In this document: in pieces, positions 32,801 through 42,898 of the stretch
Numbering within the stretch: position 1 is the first letter of the stretch
Layout of the letters: each line of letters begins with the position of its first letter
DNA from: Elysia crispata
Lineage: Eukaryota > Mollusca > Gastropoda > Plakobranchidae
Length of the DNA stretch: 64,000 bases
Assembly: GCA_033675545.1 (NCBI GenBank)
Contig: JAWDGP010005047.1
Location: 1,131,001 to 1,195,000 of the forward strand
Direction: 5' to 3'
The notes under the pieces: generated by a model
Database searches by the model: none
The model's input: the letters and a program-made list of their open reading frames with translations, nothing else
What the model was told of the DNA's origin: nothing
Position numbers and translations under genes: made by a program

Positions 32801-35800
32801 TCTGGATTTTTTTAGATCTAGTTTTAAGCCTCCAACATTTCATTTCATTATGTCTATGGAGGCAGTAGCATTTAAACTTCAAACTTTTTGGACGACGTGC
32901 CTGTTGGCATGGGTAGCGCAAACCAAAGCACAGTTTGCCTTACGCAACCTATAATCTGATGACACGAGATACTTTCATGTTGTAGCTGCTCTAGACTCAC
33001 AAACAGCATCTAGAGCTTTGCCAGTGATCGCCTCTCCACCTCTAACCAACAAATATGAGGCCCTTAAATCATTTTTATGTTCGACTTTGGGGCTTTCAGA
33101 AACAGAAAGGGCTAATATGTTATTAGACCTTAGCGGATTAGGCGATAGAAAGCCCTCAGAACTCATGGACTCAATGCTTGCCCTCTTAGGGTTTTAATTT
33201 TAAACAGATATTTTTTCGACAACTACCGGAAAAAGTTCGTGTTCCCCTAGCAAACTCACCAAAAACAGATTTAAGAATGTTGTCGCATGAAGCAGACAGA
33301 ATTCTGGCCTTACTCAGTCCAGAGTGTAATTTGAGCGAATTGGCTGAGGTGAGCTCAGTTTGCTGGTTTCACAGACAGTTTTGGTCGAAAGCACAACGCT
33401 GTGACCGCACCTGCAAACATTATTCAAGTTTTACACATAATCACAGGGAGAGAAACGCCAAAGCGCTACATTGTGCCGTTTCAACTTCAGAGAACCACAA
33501 ACATATGCAGCTTTTTGTCACAGACAGTATTTCTAAAAGGTGGTTTCTAGTTGACACAGGAGCTCAAGTTTCTGTTACTGCAGCGTCTAAACTAGACAAG
33601 AAAACAGGATCCAGAGGACCTCCTTAACAAGCTGCCAATGGTTCTACCATAACGACTTATGGTACTCGCGTCGTTTGTCTTCGTTTTGGTTCACGCAATT
33701 TCCAAGCTCGGCTCATCACAGCAGATGTCAGCCGCCGCTCCTTGGCGCTGATTTTTTACGAAAACACAAGTTGCTTGTCGACATGAGGAATCGTCGCCTG
33801 ATAGAAGCAGACACATTTTCAGGCATTCCCTGCCATGTCAGTGCAGTTACACCAACCAACCTCGCGCATGTCGAGCCTTCAAGTAATAAGTTCCGAAAGC
33901 TCTTAAATGAATTCCCTGATCTGCTGAAACCAACATTTTCAACTGCGGAGGTTAGACATGGTGTACATCACTTCATCCCAACTAAAGACCATCCTGTCTT
34001 CACTCGAGCTCTTCGCCTTGCTCCAGACAGACTAGCAATAGCCAAAAAGGAGTTTTCTGAGATAGAAAAGATGGGCATTATTAGGAAATCAAGCAGCCCA
34101 TGGGCATCTCCTCTCCATATGGTATCCAAATCAAACGGTGGCTGGCGCCCATGCGGCTATTACAGAAAATGAAAAGATGTCACCGTGCCAGATTGGTATC
34201 TGTTCCCCATATCCATGACTTCTCGGCCCGCCTTAAAGGAAAGACTATCTTCTCGAAAATCGACCTAGTTTGTGGCTATCATCAGATTCCAGTCGCCCCT
34301 GAAGACATTCCTAAGACAGCAGTGATCACTCCGTTTGGTCTGTGGGAATTTTTGCGGATGCCTTTCGGCTTAAAAAGTGCTGCCCAAACGTTTCAAAGAC
34401 TTATGGATTCTGTCCTTCAGAACATTGATTCAGCTTTTGTTTATCTTGACGACATCCTCATAGCAAGTTCGACAGAAAAGGAACACCTGGATGACTTAAA
34501 AGCTGTGTTTAGACGTTTGATAGATCATGGACTTGTAATTCGGCTTGAAAAATGTCTTTTCGGTGTCACTTCCCTGGAAATCTTGGGGCACAAAGTATCA
34601 AAGAAAGGATCTAGTCCAACACAAGCCAAGGTTAAAGTCATCCAAACATTCCCTCAACCATCAACTGTGAAAGGACTACAAGAGTTTTTAGGTATGATTA
34701 ACTTTTACCACCGTTTTTTGCCTAACATTGCTGCCACCCTAGGTCCTCTTTACGGGGCACTAAAGTCATCCAAGCCTCGACAAGAGCTAGTGTGGTCACA
34801 AGAGATGAAACAGTTGTTCCTAAAAGGTAAAACTGCTTTGCCTAATGCAGCAATGCTGGTCCATCCTTGCACTGAGTGCCTTTTAGCTCTTACTTCTGAC
34901 GCTTCAGATGTGGCCGTTGGCGCCATCCTCGAACAGTTCAACAAGGGTCATTGGCAACCTTAAGCCTTTTTCAGCCGATAACTAGGAAAAGCAGAAATAA
35001 AATATAGTGCTTTCGACCGAAAATTACTTGGAGTATATTTGGCAATTCGTCACTTTCGTTTCATGCTTGAAGGATGAAATTTCACCATTTACACGGACCA
35101 TAAACCACTAGTGCACGCCATGGCAAAAACAACAGAACTATGGTCAGCACGACAACAAAGACATCTCTCTGCCATTTCCGAGTTTAGCACTGACATAGCA
35201 CATGTCTCTGGTAAAAACAGCATTCCTGTCTCGTTCCAGAACAACCAACGCAGTTTCCTTGGGCATAGATTACATAGCAATGGCTAGAGCCCAAGCTGCT
35301 AGTATTGACGTGCAAGCTTACAAGACAGCCTTCACTTGCCTAGAGATTACCATAGTGAACGAGCAAGGACCAGAGCTTGTGTGTGACGTTTCAACAGGCC
35401 GTCCACGTCCGATTGTACCTCCTGATTTCAGACGCACAGTGTTCGACATTGTTCACAATCTCTCACATCCAGGAGTCAAAGCCACCGTCAAAATGGTCTC
35501 AGACAAGTTTGTTTGGCATGGGATGCAGAAGCAGGTCAGTAGATGGGTGAAAGAGTGTCATCACTGTCAAAGTTCAAAAATACAAAACTACACAAAAGCT
35601 CCACTAGAACATTTCTCTTTACCTGAGAAAAGATTCTCACACATAAACATTGATATTGTTGGACATTTACCTTTTTCTTCTGGCTTCACGTATCTCCTGA
35701 TAATTATCGACCGCAACACACGCTGGCCAGAAGCTATTCCACTACGAGGCATTACAACACCCGAGTGTGTGCATGCTCTCATTACTGGCTGGATTGCTCG

Positions 35801-38800
35801 TTTCGGTGTCCCTGGAGATATTTCTTCTGATCACGGGTCACAGTTCACATCATCGTTATGGAGTGAGATAGCAGCTCCCCTCAGAGTCAAGCTTCACCAT
35901 ACATCTGCTTATCATCCTAGGCAAATGGGATGATCGAACGTTTTCATCGAACTCTCAAGACAGCTCTCAAAGCCCGTCTCACTGGTCCAAATTGGGTAGA
36001 AGAACTACCTTGGTTACTTCTCGGGCTCAGAACCACACCAAAAGAAGACTTAGGTTATTCCTCAACAGAGCTTGTTTACGGTGAGCCTTTGACAATCCCA
36101 GGTGAACTAGTTCCACCTAAACCTGCAAAATCTATAGATAACTTACTGCTGAATTTCAGGTTGAACATCCCACTTTATGCCCCTCGTCCGGCCTCCCATC
36201 ACACTTCTGCTAGACCCTACGTGTCCCCATCTTTCTTAGCCGCAAAACATGTGTACATCCAACGACATGACACTAAAGGGCCGTTACAGAGGCCTTATTC
36301 GGGTCCTTACGCAGTTCTGACTCCAGCGGACAAAACTTTCCTCATAGACATTGGCGGTCGCGCTGAACGAATCTCAGTCGATCGCATCAAGCCAGCCTTT
36401 TTCGATCCATTTCAAACGGTCATACTGGCTAAACCTCCTCCATGTGGTCGCCCTCCTGCAAAACAGAGTCATCCCTCACGCAGTTATCCATCAGACTCAA
36501 GCACCGCCTCTAAGCATCAGCAAGCTATGTCGGGCCCTGCTGTTCAGACGTCTTCGCGCACAGGTCGCACTATTTGACCGCCTATGCGATACCAGTGACT
36601 TTTACAATGTCAGTCTTTGGGGGGGGGGGGGGGGCTGTGTGGTGTTTGGACTATTAAATCTTGGACAACGATAAAGAATAACCCGTGACTAATGTATACA
36701 TCCGAGGTTGTGAAGAGAGCTCATCACAGAGGTGTTGAAGAGACCAAGAGCTAACTTTCTCAGTTCAGACTTATATCTCGACACAGTCGGGTGATACTAA
36801 CTAATTCAATAAAACCAGAAACCCAAAGGTTCAAACTGTGTTTCTTATTAATTGGATAAGTGCTACAGTGTACATCTTTCTTTTTGGTTTGAAACATAAA
36901 ATAGTTAGATCAATCTGAAACCTAATCGCTTCAGCTTATTTCATGCCTTAAAAGAACCTTAGATCACTCTGTCTGACCTTACTTGTTTTTTTTTTCATAC
37001 TTTGTGAGTTTTTCTAATTATGTCCGTTCCAAAACCTTTCTTAACAGGCTATCATGGAGGAAGCTGACATGCGTTTGTCTGAGATGAAAAAAGAGTCCTA
37101 TGAATTTGAGAGGGACATTGTTAAAGGTTCAGTGAATCACCGAACAAACAAAGTCATCGCTGAAAAATGCATGAGATACTTTGAAGACAAGCTAAGGGCA
37201 AGGGTAAGCTAACTGATTTGAAATAGCCTTGATTAGTCAAAATAAGCCAATTATGTCAAAATAAATTTTTTTGGTAAATGATTAAAAAATATACAAGTTT
37301 TGGCACTCAATTTTTAAACCTTAGCTTCATGTTTTTAATCATATTTTACCACAGTCATAAAACTTTCAAACCTTTCTTATATGATATTTGTTCTTTTAAG
37401 TATTTGTTAAACGGATATTTGATTATTTTGTAAAACCATGTGAAATGATATGAGTACATGCAGTTATTTCAAAAGCAGAAGAATAATTTTGTTTTTAAAA
37501 TATGTTTAAAATTTAAACTAAGGATTCAAATAAAGCCCAAAAAGTTATATTTCTATGTCTTTCATGTAGGATACCCTTATTGAAAAGCTGCGACTTAAGA
37601 ATTCAACTCTGAAAGTACAGAAAAAGAAACTTATGCTTCAGTTAAAGCAGGTAAAAATCAGATTATGTGAACTGTGAAGTGTGGTAGTGAAATTAAAAGT
37701 TTAACAACAATTAATATTTGTGTATTTTTTATCTTGCTTTCTTTTAATATTCCAATATTTCAGAGTAAACATTCTTCAAGCAAATGCACAAATACATAAT
37801 TAACATGAGTTATGAAAAGATGAAAGGTTTATTTTCAATTTGGAAGATATTGACTATTTTGCAACCGTGAATACTTAGGTTTCCAGAATCAGTTAAGTAT
37901 TCCTTTTTCTTATAACTAAGTGTATTTTGTGCATTGAAATCTCCTCCTTTCAGCTTCAATGAGTCAGGTACCTTGCTTTTGCGATTGGGACCTTTCATGC
38001 ATCTTGATCCCTCAGAGATTTTAGCTCATCTGTCACTTGGCCATCATTTAGCCATTTTGTTAGTCAATACATCTTTTCTTTTTTCTTCCTCTTGTGGCTT
38101 TTTCCATTGATCTTTCTAGGTGTTACAAGAGGTTCCAATTCTTTTCTCATCACATGGCCAAAAAAGATTGCTTGGCATTCTTCTTCTTCTCAAATGCCCT
38201 GTCTGGAACAGACATCGGCGATCATGATTCTCCACTTGTCCCTATCTTCCGTCATCCGCAGTAAGGCTATGTTGTCTTTGTTGTTTCCTGTCACAAAAGA
38301 GCTCAAGCTATCAAGAAATGTAATCCTTTGTCTACCTCTGCTTCTTTTACCTTCTATCTTGCCTGTAAGAGATAAAAATTCCAGTCCCTTATGGCGACAT
38401 ATGTGGCCTAAAAATTTCAGTTGCCTTTTCCTTATTGTTTTTATGAGGGATCTCTCTTGGTTCGTTTCTTCTAATATCGATTCGTTTGTCCTCTTTTCTT
38501 TCCATGATATTCTTAACATTCTCCTGTAGAACCACATTTCCGCTGCCTCTAAATTTTTCTTGGTTCCTGCAGTTATTGTCCAAGTTTCGCATCCGTATAA
38601 AAGTATAGACCACACATATGTTTTCAAAACCTTCAATTTGGTTGAAAATGATATATTTCTATTTTTAAGAATGGTGCTCATTTTTTGGAAAGAAGCCTTT
38701 GCAATGGCTATTCTCTTCTTAATTTCAGTCCTGCATTTACCGTCAGATGTCAATGTATATCCTAGGTATTTGAATTTCTGTACTTGCCTGATTTGTTCTC

Positions 38801-41800
38801 CCTTGCTAAAAAGCTTGCATTCTGGATTGTTTTTCTTCTTAGATACTACCATACATTCAGTCTTTTTTACATTTAGAGACAATCCCAGCTTTTCACTCTC
38901 TTCTACAACAATGGCTTGGCATTACATATTCTATTGATGAGTGATCTTGTTGTGTCAGCTTCTCAGAACTATTTCATTTGATTTCTTTGCAGTCCTATAG
39001 ATTTGTAGCATTCTCCCTAGGAACCACTATAGGTCTTGCATCCTTGCATTTAGGTTAGGTTAGCACTCCAGGGTTCTTGTTCTTGTGTAAATGGAGAATT
39101 TATTTATTTGTTAAATACCATTTTACCTTTTCCTAAATTTATCCATTGACTAATCTTATGAGCTTTGAACATTTTGAATAACTATATCGTAATGTATTTT
39201 TACACTTTTTAACTTGTCGATGAAAATGAAAATACTTCTAACTAAAAATCCAGAAAGAGGAGATGGGTGAGGTACTGCATGAGGTAGACTTCAATCAACT
39301 GAAGATTGAGAACCAGCAGTATCTGGAAAAGATAGATGAGCGCAACCAAGACCTCCTCAGGCTGAAGCTAATGGCAGGCAACACGCTGCAGGTCCTAAAC
39401 TCTTACAAGGTTTGTTCTAGCAAGTTATACACTTTTTGCTATTGATGTACCTCTGTTTATAACATTTTCTTAAATGATCATTTAATGCTGTTGAGAAAGT
39501 GTGTGAAGATCTATACTTTTTCTGACAAGAGCTACAGCATCCTGCCATTTGCAACGATGGAAATAATTTGTGAAAAATGTTAAATGTTGTTAAGTGTCAC
39601 TTAATATTTCTCAATTCTAAGTTTCTCAGAGGTTTAAAGGGGAATACCGTGTGTCATGTTTTTTGATGGAAGGAAACAGCTACTTGCCAAAATCTTTTCT
39701 TTTTTTGCAGTATTTTTAATGCATGTAGCACTTAAACTTAGAATGGAACATCAAGAAATTTTGGACTATAAAAGTGTCGAAGTGGGAGTGGTACTGTCAG
39801 AAAAAAAAAAGGCTGAAAATTGTGTATGATGATGTATGATATAGTTATGAATAAGTCATTTTTGTCACTTTTTTAATCTTTTTGCTTGGTACATTTCTGC
39901 CTGTTTTAGAACTTTGTGAAGAAAAATGCATATTAAACTACATCAATATTAATTTTTGATGAATGAAATGTCACCGTATCTTATATATATCTTTATTTTT
40001 TTCATTGGAAGTTCAGATTTTGAAGAAGAAAACTGTATACAGTATTCTGTGTACTGACTCAATGACTCAGTTAAGTTTGCTTCAGCTAGAGACTGTTACT
40101 AAAAACTGCTCAAGTCATATTATTGTACTTATTAATTAGTTCAACTTTGTCATGTCCTCTTTTTTTTCAAGAGTTATTGTCAAGTTTCAGTATGGACAAA
40201 ATGCTTCCTAAGCTCTTCATTTGAGGTGTTGAATATTTGTACCATATTTGTATATTTTGATAGAAAAAGCTTCATACTTTGACAATGGAGGCAGAGCGAT
40301 TGGAGAGTGAGATATCCTCACGTCAAGAGCTGCAGACCAGGATACAAAATGAGACTCAACTTGTCGAAGTGGTAGGTATTTTCTGATTTCATAATTAGCG
40401 TTGTGTAAAGAAAATTACTGAAAGACTGAATTTATGGCTCAATATAAACAAATGAACATCGGAATGTGTCACAGATACATGTAGGGTGAAAATGAAAATA
40501 TTAAAACTATGTGGCTAAAGTTTTCTTCTTTCGTTTCTTTTCCTTTTCATCAAAACTTGTTGTCTGTCTATGTCTTTCTCTCTGTTCCCCCCTCTCTCTC
40601 TATTTCATGACAAATTGGCTTTGTATATTTAACAGCTAACAGAAACACTGTAAAAATCTGTCATTTCATTAGCTGATGATTTTAGTTATGGCATTGTGAT
40701 AACAAAGAATTACAGTGAAAAATTAGGAGAAAATGATGCTTATTTAGTTTTGAGGTGCAGCTCCTGGCGTAATGAAAATTCAAGACAAATAGGATAAGCA
40801 ATCCAAATTATGATTGTCCTAGAGGTTTTGAATAATCTATCAATCAGGTGAATCATGACCTTTCTTGCATCTTGATCCCTGGTCGCTTTTAGTGCATCTG
40901 TCATTTGTCCTACTTTAAGCCATTTTGTTAGACTTGATTTAAACGTCTTCTCTCACTGTCTTCTACTGCTGTTTTCTTTTGATCTTTCCAATTTTCATAA
41001 GATGTTTTAGTTTCTCTCTTTTTATTACATGGCCAAAAAAGGTTGCTTGGCATTTTCGTATTCTTTAATGAAAGATCTTGTTGTGTCAGCTTTTTTTTAA
41101 CACTGTTTTGTTTGATTTCTTTGTAGTCCATGAGCTTTGTAGCGTTCTCTGTATGACTCACATCTTTGTTGTCTCCAGTTTCTTTTGTAATTGTCTAGGC
41201 CTTGCATCCATACATCAGAATGGGTTCAATATAGCTCTTTTGGCTCTTCTTCTTTTGTAGAGGGAGATGTATTTTATATTTGGTGGTACCAATTTGATTC
41301 TGTGGAAACTCTCTTTTGCTTGTGCTTTTCTTGCAAATTCTTTGTGCTCTCTGGTATTTAAATTAAATATGAAGCCTTTTTAAATCAAGTTTCTAACATT
41401 TTTAAAAACCTTTTTTAGGAACGTGCAAAAGCAGAGCAAATCAACAAACGACTGCGCAAACAGTTGGCCAACTTCAAGGTTCCTGATGTTATGGATTATG
41501 TTGCTGAAAAAGCCAGTTTGTATGACATTCAGAAGAAAGTGAAAAGCTGGGAAAGAAAAGTTGATATAGCTGAGGTAGGAGGTTACCTATGCTTTGGTGC
41601 ATAATAATTGTATAATGTTTTCTTCTATTTTTTATTTTGAGAAAAATTACACAAATTCATTTTGAAATCTGCCTGTGAGAAGTAATTGATGACTTTTATC
41701 AAAACTAATGTTTCATTAAATGGGGCATAGTTTTGTCATATTTTTCTGTTCATGTCCTACAATTCTTTTCATATATTAATCATGTTTTGAAAAAAATATA

Positions 41801-42898
41801 CAGTGGGAAAGCATTTAGTTAAACCATTCCTATACAAATAGCCAAAAATATTAATCAGCATGCATTCCTGGACCTATAAACCTTAAAAAAATCATAAATA
41901 AGCTATATTATGTTATCATTATCTTGTCTAAACCTTTCAAATAGCTCCCATGTTGTCATAAAATTTTTAAGTAGTCTCATACCTTTTCATGATTTCTTTC
42001 ATCCCCTTCTGGATGCTTAGTCTATGGTTGGACATTTCACCCACATCATCATCATCTACATCATAATTATTAATTTTTATGTTCATCATTAATTTTTTTT
42101 TTGGTAAAAGGAACTAGGTATTGATTGTTTCTTTACTTGCACTTTTCTGAAGGATCAGCTTTCATAATCACCACTGCTGCATAAAGCAGAGTTAAAATGC
42201 AACTACTTATTTTCAACCCCGACTAAGACTAATTATTAGGCTCCCACAAAGTTATAGGATAGGTTTAGTTAGATGATATGGGACACCACCACATGCTCAT
42301 GCATACATTAACTTTTTCCCAGTATTCACATCATTTAAATTCATAGATCTGCAGTTAAGTTACAAAAAGCAAAGAAAGGAGCCACATATGCAACAATTTT
42401 TACAAGAGAATAAGCATGAAATAATGATAAGCTCGATACAAACTGCATTTGATTTTCTATTCTGGAAACAAAAGAGGAGTATTTAGGCTTCATGGTTATA
42501 ATTTAAGTGAAGAATATAAAAATGCTACATCACACATGTACATAAACTATTGCAAACCTTGAGCCTAAATATCATAACAAACCAAATAATCATTGTCAAT
42601 AATCGCACAGATGCATAATGCAATCAATCAGACTCAAGATCACCTACCTGTGGTATGAATAAAACGATATGTTATGTAATTTTATGCATGTCTGATATAC
42701 AAAGACTCACATAATCCTTCAAGGGTAACTGTTCTTCCAACAATACCATTGATGTTTATGTCTGTTGTAATTATATAACTTTTCCATTTTATTGCACAGA
42801 TGGCATTGCGTACTCACAGGAAGACCTGGAACCAAATGCAATTGACTGGCCACATGAATGCAGCAACAAACTGGTCAGCTCTTGCTATGGAAGTATAA
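29877..42898 (+). CDS. CCDC113: CCDC113/CFAP263 axonemal coiled-coil protein, complete, 381 aa
   Basis: A ciliary protein that partners CCDC96 in the axoneme and is also reported at centriolar satellites. Exons: 29877-29974, 31907-32198, 37048-37203, 37570-37650, 39254-39409, 40264-40371, 41419-41574 and 42800-42898 (stop 42896-42898). All introns are GT-AG; the first is phase 2, the rest phase 0. The ATG at 29877 sits in CAAGATGG, a good start context. Landmarks match the vertebrate protein in order: [99 protein letters not shown]. Total length is close to the human 377 residues. Intron 2 holds an LTR retrotransposon, intron 4 a nested LINE and intron 6 a LINE relic. Only the last about 15 residues lack a recognisable match. 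Confidence 0.93.
32545..32775 (+). repeat. 5' LTR of copy 1
   Basis: 231 bp, starting TGTGG and ending GCTACA (TG...CA). It contains an AATAAA at 32716-32721. The partner LTR is at 36638-36867; about 11 substitutions and one small indel cluster separate them by eye. Confidence 0.92.
32777..32794 (+). other. Primer-binding site, tRNA-Trp type
   Basis: TGGTGACCCTGAGGTGAT begins one base after the LTR. It fits the complement of the 3' end of eukaryotic tRNA-Trp (TGGTGACCCCGACGTGAT) with two mismatches. The second copy (56883-56900) has one mismatch, so the family consensus is clear. Confidence 0.75.
32796..33600 (+). pseudogene. Gag relic with CHCC zinc finger and start of protease
   Basis: Read across stops, the region encodes a Gag-like segment ([39 protein letters not shown]). 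A CX2HX9CX3C finger follows at 33361-33414 (CWFHRQF...CDRTC). The aspartic-protease motif [10 protein letters not shown] lies at 33547-33576, its catalytic Asp codon at 33553. Stops interrupt the frame near 32951 and 33196. The CHCC finger, in place of the usual CCHC, is the feature that points to CsRn1. Confidence 0.8.
33675..34963 (+). pseudogene. Reverse transcriptase and start of RNase H (copy 1)
   Basis: Two overlapping frames (33675-34172 and 34100-34963) cover the RT. Seen: [51 protein letters not shown], the catalytic box VYLDDIL at 34439-34459 and [13 protein letters not shown]. RNase H begins with [16 protein letters not shown] and stops at 34963. A shift near 34150-34170 breaks the frame. 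The YLDD box itself is intact. Confidence 0.88.
35202..36577 (+). pseudogene. Integrase relic (copy 1)
   Basis: Frames 35202-35933 and 35930-36577 overlap at a frameshift. The N-terminal zinc domain shows HNLSHPG and CHHC. The core shows [11 protein letters not shown] and [11 protein letters not shown], and the third catalytic residue lies in IERFHRTLK just past the shift. The C-terminal part is divergent and Pro-rich. The single shift is enough to inactivate the enzyme. Confidence 0.85.
36619..36634 (+). other. Polypurine tract (G run) before 3' LTR
   Basis: A run of 16 G residues ends three bases before the 3' LTR, where second-strand priming is expected. A pure G run this long is unusual, and some of it may be later slippage. 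Confidence 0.6.
36638..36867 (+). repeat. 3' LTR of copy 1
   Basis: 230 bp, TGTGGTG...GCTACA, with AATAAA at 36808-36813. Followed by the GTGT duplication. Confidence 0.92.
37985..38179 (-). mobile_element. Old LINE 3' relic, part 1 (split by nested LINE)
   Basis: On the minus strand it reads [20 protein letters not shown], matching [20 protein letters not shown] in the relic at 40855-41265. It stops at 38179, where a younger LINE was inserted, and resumes at 38924. Confidence 0.7.
38180..38913 (-). mobile_element. RTE-like LINE fragment, 5'-truncated, nested
   Basis: The minus strand is open from 38882 to 38190 (230 codons). It encodes the C-terminal part of a LINE polyprotein: [62 protein letters not shown] (GAA)4 tail follows the stop. 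The 10-bp duplication GCTTGGCATT lies at 38170-38179 and 38914-38923. The open frame suggests a fairly recent insertion. It is antisense to CCDC113 and lies in intron 4. The clade call (RTE-like) is by pattern only. Confidence 0.82.
38924..39060 (-). mobile_element. Old LINE relic, part 2
   Basis: This continues the relic of 37985-38179. It aligns with 41052-41210 (shared GATCTTGTTGTGTCAGC and TTTGATTTCTTTG), with no LINE between in that copy. Confidence 0.7.
40855..41265 (-). mobile_element. Uninterrupted sister LINE relic in CCDC113 intron 6
   Basis: The minus strand reads [14 protein letters not shown] and [20 protein letters not shown] in shifted frames. These correspond to the FFGH and terminal blocks of RTE-like LINE proteins. 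It shares its sequence with the split relic at 37985-39060 and so shows the pre-insertion site. It has no intact frame. Confidence 0.7.

Larger units (their letters stand above)
32545..36867 (+). mobile_element. Ty3/gypsy LTR retrotransposon, CsRn1 clade, near full-length but broken (copy 1)
   Basis: A complete LTR-to-LTR insertion in CCDC113 intron 2, in sense orientation. Order: 5' LTR, primer site, gag, protease, reverse transcriptase, RNase H, integrase, polypurine tract, 3' LTR. GTGT flanks both sides (32541-32544 and 36868-36871) as a 4-bp target duplication. Gag has several stops, the protease-RT junction has stops and a shift, RNase H is split near 34963-35200, and integrase shifts near 35925. 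It is therefore dead. The CHCC Gag finger and Trp-type primer site are marks of the CsRn1 lineage. Confidence 0.9.

Noticed and set aside
38092-38937. Plus-strand open frames at 38092-38529 and 38560-38937
   Set aside because: They are antisense shadows of the minus-strand LINE protein.
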